NCBI RefSeq assembly: GCF_030009775.1
Contig: NZ_JASCTH010000019.1
Location: 108,118-172,117 of the forward strand
DNA from: Actinoplanes sandaracinus
Lineage (GTDB): Bacteria; Actinomycetota; Actinomycetes; Mycobacteriales; Micromonosporaceae
Length of the DNA: 64,000 nt
Direction: 5' to 3'
Both the position numbers and the translations under genes were made by a program. Position 1 is the first letter of the stretch. Every line of letters starts with the position of its first letter. Of the stretch, positions 59,516 to 64,000 are shown piece after piece. Under the pieces are notes generated by a model. The model saw only the letters and a list, made by a program, of their open reading frames with translations, did not search any database and was not told where the DNA came from.

Positions 59516-60451
59516 TCAGACCTCTTGGGGTACGGGACGGAAACGGTGCCGATATTCGGACGGCGAGACACCCAGCACCCGGGCGAAAGCGCGGCGCATC
59601 GCCTCCGGGGTGCCGTAACCACTGGCCCGGGCGACCCGCTCGACCCCGTCGCCGCCGTCCTCCAGCAGCCGGCGGGCTGTCTCCAGGCGGGTCGCGTCCA
59701 CGTACCGCCCGGGGGTCTGTCCGACCTCGGCGGCGAACGCGCGGGCGAACTGGCGCGGCGACAGGTTCGCGCGCCGTGCCAGCTCGTCGATCGACAGGTC
59801 GGCCGACGGGTTGTCGGCGATCCATCGCTGCACCTCCCGCAGCCCGGGCCGGGCGGCGACCTGAGCGGAGAGCTGCGCGCTGAACTGGGTCTGGTTCGCC
59901 GGCCGGCGCAGGAACATCACCAGGTGCCGGGCGATGAGCAGGGCGGTCTCGCGGTCCCGGTCCGCCTCGACCAGCGCCAGGGCCAGGTCGATGCCGGCGG
60001 TCACGCCCGCCGATGTGGCGATCGGCCCGTCCAGCACGAAGATCGGTTCCGGGTCGACCTCGACGTCCGGATATCTCCTGGCCAGCGCGTCGCAGACGTT
60101 CCAGTGGGTGGTGGCCCGCCGGCCGGCCAGCAGCCCGGCCTCGGCCAGCAGGAACGCCCCCGAGCAAACCGCCATCACCCGCCGGGCGCCCGGAGCGTGC
60201 CGGCGCAGCCAGTCCACGATCGCCGGTGGCGCCGCACGGGTGCCGTCGCCGCCCGGCACCACCACCATGTCCGGGCTCCGCTCGGCGTCCAGATCGCCGT
60301 CGGGAACCAGGGTGAGGCCACTGGACGTGCGGACCGCCGCACCGCCGGGGCTCGCGGTCCGGGTGCGGTAGCCGGCGCCGGCGAACACCTCGAGCGGCCC
60401 GGTCACGTCCAGGCTCTGCACTCCGTCGAACAGGAGGATCAGCACGGTCAC
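59516..60451 (-). CDS. GlxA-family AraC-type transcriptional regulator
   Basis: A 311-residue regulator from GTG 60451 (VTVLILLFDGVQSLDVTGPL). The DJ-1-like sensor has Cys in VMAVCSGAFLLAEAGLLAGR, and the AraC part has LSIDELARRANLSPRQFARA and VERVARASGYGTPEAMRRAF. It heads the operon with a DJ-1 protein and an acyltransferase, the same organisation as the 22828-23784 regulator with a DJ-1 membrane protein. Confidence 0.9.
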   Translation of the reverse strand: MTVLILLFDGVQSLDVTGPLEVFAGAGYRTRTASPGGAAVRTSSGLTLVPDGDLDAERSPDMVVVPGGDGTRAAPPAIVDWLRRHAPGARRVMAVCSGAFLLAEAGLLAGRRATTHWNVCDALARRYPDVEVDPEPIFVLDGPIATSAGVTAGIDLALALVEADRDRETALLIARHLVMFLRRPANQTQFSAQLSAQVAARPGLREVQRWIADNPSADLSIDELARRANLSPRQFARAFAAEVGQTPGRYVDATRLETARRLLEDGGDGVERVARASGYGTPEAMRRAFARVLGVSPSEYRHRFRPVPQEV

Positions 60452-60589
60452 GCTCTCAGCGTGGCCGCCACCCGCGACGGCTGCAATGACGGAAATCCCA
60501 CCTTTCCCGCCACTCTCCCGCCATCCCATTTCGATCTTGCCGGGTTCCACGATGGTGGTGCGCGGCAAAATGACAAGATCGCGGACGGG

Positions 60590-61114
60590 TCAGACGCCGC
60601 CGATGGCGGCGCTGATCGCCTCGATCAGGCGGGTGGCCATCACCGGGCGGTCGGTGTCGACGACGATGGTCGGGCCGATCCCGAGCGGCTCCGCCTCGGC
60701 CATCCATCGCGGCCAGTCGTCGCGCACCCGCTCGTCGTCCTGATGAAGGGCGGCCCGCCGCCGCGCGCGGTAACGGTCCAGAGCCACCTCGGGCGGGACC
60801 GCGCACCAGATCTCCACGGTCGTGCGGGCCCCGGACCGGGCGACGCCCTCGGTCACGAACGCCAGGTCCCGCGGCCGGAACCACCAGCTCTCCAGCACGA
60901 CCGTGCCGGGCGTGGCCGCCGCCAGCTCCCACATCACCTGCGCGGCGGCCCTCCCCAGCGCCTTCGGCGGCACACCCGGCACGGCGCCGGCCATCGCCTC
61001 CTTCAAGGCGTCCTTGCCGATCAGCGGTACGCGCAGCGTCGGCGCCAGCCGCCCGGCGAGGGTGCTCTTGCCCGAGCCGGGAAGGCCGTTGATCAGAATC
61101 AGCCGCTGCGCCAC
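60590..61114 (-). CDS. P-loop kinase of the AAA_33/APS-kinase-like type
   Basis: A 174-residue P-loop NTPase. Walker A is LINGLPGSGKSTLAGRL, and a basic lid DRYRARRRAALHQDDERVRD follows. It resembles small-molecule or zeta-type kinases; the substrate is unknown. GTG 61114 is preferred because it puts the P-loop close to the N-terminus, although the frame is open to 61240. It is divergent from the MBL-fold gene, and its extended frame overlaps that gene's start. Confidence 0.82.
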   Translation of the reverse strand: MAQRLILINGLPGSGKSTLAGRLAPTLRVPLIGKDALKEAMAGAVPGVPPKALGRAAAQVMWELAAATPGTVVLESWWFRPRDLAFVTEGVARSGARTTVEIWCAVPPEVALDRYRARRRAALHQDDERVRDDWPRWMAEAEPLGIGPTIVVDTDRPVMATRLIEAISAAIGGV

Positions 61115-61229
61115 GGAGAGAATGCTGCCACCCGCACGCGAGTCACGGTGCCGTCCGCGGGCGCCACCTTTCAGATCTCGACGATAGGATTTCGGCGAGT
61201 CGACGCCATCGGCGGAAGGAACCACCGGC

Positions 61230-62018
61230 GTGCCACACAAGGTCCATCACCTCAACTGCGGCACCATGCGCCCCGTGTTCACGCCCGGCGGCCTGGTCTG
61301 CCACGTCCTGCTGGTCGAGACCGGCGACGGCCTGCTGCTCGTCGACTCCGGTTTCGGCCTGCGCTGCGCCGCCGAACCGGGCAGGCGGATCGGCGGCTCG
61401 CGTTTCCTGATCCGTCCCGTGTTGCGGCCGGCGGAGACCGCGCTGCGGCGGATCGATGCACTGGGGCTCGACCCCGGCGACGTCCGCGACATCGTGCTCA
61501 CCCACTTCGACGCCGACCACACCGGCGGCCTGGCCGACTTCCCGCACGCCCGGGTGCACCTGACCGCCGCCGAATCGGACGCCGCCCGGCACCCGCGCAC
61601 CCGCAACGAGCGCTACCGGTACCTGCCGGCACAACGAGAACACGGTCCGCACCTGGTCGAACACCACCCCGAGGCGGGCGACGCGTGGCGCGGTTTCGCG
61701 GCCGCCACCGAGATCCTCCCCGGGGTCGTCCTGATCGCGCTGCCCGGCCACACCCGCGGCCACGCGGCCGTCGCGGTCGACGCCGGAGACCGCTGGATCC
61801 TGCACGCCGGAGACGCGTTCTACCACCGCGGCATGGTCGACGGCACGACGCCGCGGTCACGTCTGCTCGCCGCGACGGAACAGATGATCGCGCACGACCG
61901 GAGCCTGGTCCGGGCCAACCACGGGCGGCTCGCCGAGCTCTGGGCCACCGCCGGCCCAGGCCTGACGATCGTCAACGCCCACGACCCCGAGCTGCTGCGA
62001 CGGGCCGTCGCCGGCTGA
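61230..62018 (+). CDS. MBL-fold hydrolase (lactonase-like)
   Basis: A 262-residue metallo-beta-lactamase-fold protein. The metal motif is LTHFDADHTGGLADFP (H-x-D-x-D-H), with LPGHTRGHAAVAVDAGDRWI and ILHAGDAFYHRGMVDGT supplying further ligands. It resembles AHL-lactonase-type MBL enzymes but the substrate is not determinable. Start GTG 61230. Confidence 0.86.
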   Translation: MPHKVHHLNCGTMRPVFTPGGLVCHVLLVETGDGLLLVDSGFGLRCAAEPGRRIGGSRFLIRPVLRPAETALRRIDALGLDPGDVRDIVLTHFDADHTGGLADFPHARVHLTAAESDAARHPRTRNERYRYLPAQREHGPHLVEHHPEAGDAWRGFAAATEILPGVVLIALPGHTRGHAAVAVDAGDRWILHAGDAFYHRGMVDGTTPRSRLLAATEQMIAHDRSLVRANHGRLAELWATAGPGLTIVNAHDPELLRRAVAG

Positions 62019-62059
62019 GAAGACGGGTCGCCGCCGGCTGAGAAGCCGCGGAAAAGCGC

Positions 62060-62096
62060 CGAAGCCCGGCCCGCCGTGACGGCGGGCCGGGCTTCG
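62060..62096. terminator. Bidirectional terminator hairpin
   Basis: A perfect 17-bp stem cgaagcccggcccgccg / cggcgggccgggcttcg with loop tga, between the convergent MBL and lipoprotein genes. Confidence 0.88.
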
Positions 62097-62111
62097 GCGA
62101 TCGAACCGGTG

Positions 62112-63395
62112 TCAGCAGGCGCCCGCGGCGACCTTCGGCTCACCGCTGGCGGTGGCCGGGACGGTCACACAGGCGACGCTGCTGCCCGCGGTGACCTGGG
62201 CGACGCCGGAGCGCACGACCTTCACGGTGACGCCGGGCAGGGCCATCTCGTCGGCGACCTTCTTCAGGTGGGTGGCCGGCTTGCCGCCCTGGGTCTCGGC
62301 GATCCGGACGGTCTGCTGGCCGACCATCTCGGCCCACGTCTTGGCCTCACCACCGCCGGAGCCGCTGCCGGTGCCGCGGCCGGCCGCGCCGAGCGCCGCG
62401 AGGAAGGGGGTGAGGTCGAGCTTGGTGGCCCCCGCCGGGGCGGTGATGTCGGCGCCGGCCCCGATCTCCACGCGGATCGACGCGCGGCCGGTGTTGCCCT
62501 CGACGAACTGCAGGAGGTTCATCTCGAACGCCTTGAACTTGCCGTTGTCGATCCACAGGTCCAGGACGATCGGCTTGTCGGCCGGCGCCTCGCCGAGCAC
62601 GTCACCGGTCGCCTCGTCGAGGATCGTGGACTGCTCCTTGGCGATGATCTTCTTGGCCGCCTCGAGGAACCGCTTCGCCTCGGTGTGCGCCTTGACCGTC
62701 GTCGTCGTCACCACGAGGTGAGTCTGGTCCTGCGCGTCCCGAGCCACGTCGGCGCCCTGGAGCAGGTTCTCCGCGCTGGTCTTCAGCTCGGCGACGATCT
62801 TGTCGTTGTCTTCCTGGCCAGGAGGGCTGACGGGGACGCCGGCCTCCTTGGTGATCTTCTCCAGGTCAGCCGCGGCGACCGAGACCCAGCCGCCTTCGAC
62901 GAGCTTGTCGAGGCCCGGCATCTGACTGCCCAGTTCCCCGCTGATCTCGTCGATCTCGGCGGTCGTGGCGCCGAACTTCGTCGCCAGCTCCTTGACCGGC
63001 ACCTTCACGTAGGTGACCTGGTCGACGACCCGCACCTCGAGGCCGGTGACGCCGTCGATGGTGGCGTTGAACAGCCCCTTGTCGTCGGCGACACCCTCGC
63101 CGGCCTTGTCCCAGGCGGCGGTGAAGGACGAGTTGTAGAGCTTGCGCAGGATGTCGGCGTCGGAGTCGGTGAAGGCGTCCTTACCGGTGCCGGCCTCCTT
63201 CTTCGCGAGCGCGATCAGGTCGTCGACGCTGCCGCCGGCCTTGATCGTGAAGCCGGTCCGGCTCGCCGCGCCCAGGTCCTCCGCGGCCTTCTTCAGCTCC
63301 AGCTTGGGCTCGAGCTGCTGAATCTGGTTGGCGCAGCCGGCCGAGAGGGCGAGGACGGTGGCACCGGCGACAGCACCGGCCAGAAAGCGCTTCAT
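62112..63395 (-). CDS. Secreted lipoprotein, unknown function
   Basis: A 427-residue lipoprotein. The lipobox is LALSAGCANQ (cleavage before Cys). The mature part is helical and repeats LKKAAEDLGAASRTGFTIKA-like and YVKVPVKELATKFGATTAEI-type segments; it binds no recognisable ligand. A Gly/Ser linker (GRGTGSGSGGG) separates a C-terminal domain (EMVGQQTVRIAETQGGKPAT; LKKVADEMALPGVTVKVVRS). The two-domain form resembles actinobacterial LppX/LprG-like lipoproteins in outline. Start ATG 63395 with gattctcgcgc upstream. Confidence 0.82.
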   Translation of the reverse strand: MKRFLAGAVAGATVLALSAGCANQIQQLEPKLELKKAAEDLGAASRTGFTIKAGGSVDDLIALAKKEAGTGKDAFTDSDADILRKLYNSSFTAAWDKAGEGVADDKGLFNATIDGVTGLEVRVVDQVTYVKVPVKELATKFGATTAEIDEISGELGSQMPGLDKLVEGGWVSVAAADLEKITKEAGVPVSPPGQEDNDKIVAELKTSAENLLQGADVARDAQDQTHLVVTTTTVKAHTEAKRFLEAAKKIIAKEQSTILDEATGDVLGEAPADKPIVLDLWIDNGKFKAFEMNLLQFVEGNTGRASIRVEIGAGADITAPAGATKLDLTPFLAALGAAGRGTGSGSGGGEAKTWAEMVGQQTVRIAETQGGKPATHLKKVADEMALPGVTVKVVRSGVAQVTAGSSVACVTVPATASGEPKVAAGAC

Positions 63396-64000
63396 GCGCG
63401 AGAATCTCCATTCGAGGGGCGGCGCGACACTCCCCCGTGCCGCGAATTGGCAGTGTACGAGCATCAATCAACGCGTCGCGTGTCAATTACCCCGGTCAGA
63501 TCGTACGGCGACCAACTCCGCCCATCCATCCAGCCGGCCCCGCCTGTCCGCCCGGTGGCGCCAGGCGTTTCGCGCGGCCCGGACCGGCACGTCGGAAGCC
63601 GGTACGGTGACGTTCAGGGGAATCTCGGCTACGCGCGTTTCCGCAGCTCGTCGCGGGCACGCGACCGCATCGCCACATGCTGGAGAGCGGACACCAGGGA
63701 CATCGTGCATCGTCCGCGACATCGGGCTCTCGGACACCGGCGAGATTCATTTGCCGCCGGATCGGGGCCTGCCACAATTCACCCGGATAAACGGGCGAAA
63801 CAGGCATCCGCCCACCGACCTTGATCCATTTCGCGTGCTCTATCTCACGACACAATTCGGTCTCGATGACTAATCGCTGCGGCTCTTCGGGAGGAACCGG
63901 ATGCGGACGGTACGACGGCACGTGCGGCGGGGGGGGGGGGGGCGGGGGGGGGGGGGCCCCCGCGGGGATGGACGCCGGAACCCGCCGCCCGACAGGCGCA
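63396..64000. other. Right-edge region, no supported gene
   Basis: About 600 bases upstream of the lipoprotein gene. Open frames exist on both strands but none has family-like sequence or a clear start. From about 63929 the sequence is a run of G interrupted once, followed by C- and G-runs, which looks like a sequencing or assembly artefact. Confidence 0.5.
63929..63965. other. Poly-G tract, likely assembly artefact
   Basis: From 63929 there are 14 G, one C, then 13 G, then a C-run and cgcgggg. Such homopolymers are not normal in this genome and may mark poor sequence or a contig join. Confidence 0.6.

Noticed and set aside
63496..63921. Minus-strand open frame at the right edge
   Set aside because: No family-like sequence or start signal and it runs into the poly-G artefact.

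Overview
The window is high-GC actinobacterial chromosomal DNA. Codon use is strongly GC3-biased, GTG starts are common, and 4-base ATGA/GTGA stop-start overlaps recur. The gene content (MEDS/STAS/HATPase partner-switching proteins, ECF42 with a DGPF protein, CGNR and GlxA regulators, a eukaryote-like single-chain biotin carboxylase, and B12-riboswitch-controlled nrdAB) fits Micromonosporaceae, probably Actinoplanes or a relative. The genus is an inference. No rRNA, tRNA, CRISPR array or prophage was seen. The left edge holds an IS5-type transposase, and the right edge ends in a suspicious poly-G tract.

Layout. 1-1.5 kb: IS element and a probable gene remnant. 1.5-5.6 kb: minus-strand operon of GNAT, CHASE3 histidine kinase, MEDS-STAS and MEDS-HATPase proteins. 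5.6-9.4 kb: a Trp-rich repeat membrane protein, a small membrane protein, an ECF sigma factor behind a folded leader, and a small alarmone synthetase. 9.4-11.2 kb: repeat-rich spacer and a MOSC protein with repeat insertions. 11.6-17 kb: 1796-aa acyl-CoA carboxylase. 17.4-21.2 kb: NarL-type two-component pair, a DUF1023 hydrolase and a membrane protein. 21.5-23.8 kb: GlxA regulator with a membrane DJ-1-like protein. 24-27.6 kb: a VanRS-like pair with a serine hydrolase and a truncated VanZ-like protein, the last two sharing a duplicated 43-bp promoter element. 27.8-29.9 kb: NAD-dependent DNA ligase.

30-32.3 kb: TetR regulator, a frameshifted HAD gene and the divergent membrane protein behind two matching operators. 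32.3-36.2 kb: nrdA-nrdB with an adenosylcobalamin riboswitch and a tandem NrdR-box pair. 36.3-40 kb: cupin, a lytic-enzyme-like protein and three tandem DUF4360 secreted proteins. 40.5-49 kb: SAP, TPR, Nudix, GNAT-TPR, ECF42/DGPF, sensor-domain, BioD-like, EamA and CGNR genes, plus a deleted nitroreductase. 49-54.7 kb: AraC-GyrI, zinc-ribbon protein, a two-gene unit carrying matching amyloid-like motifs, and a Ser/Thr kinase. 54.9-63.4 kb: SnoaL-like, flavin monooxygenase, methyltransferase-peptidase pair, GlxA/DJ-1/acyltransferase operon, P-loop kinase, MBL-fold hydrolase and a lipoprotein.

The most interesting signals are: the 51.0-53.1 kb pair, in which the C-terminus of a membrane protein and the N-terminus of a small adjacent protein share a G-G-Q-Q-x-F-G-x-x-N motif like that of bacterial amyloid signalling sequences; the duplicated promoter of the VanRS-like locus; the folded leader before the ECF sigma factor; the TetR double operator; and a BioD-like protein that has lost its P-loop and gained a membrane anchor.
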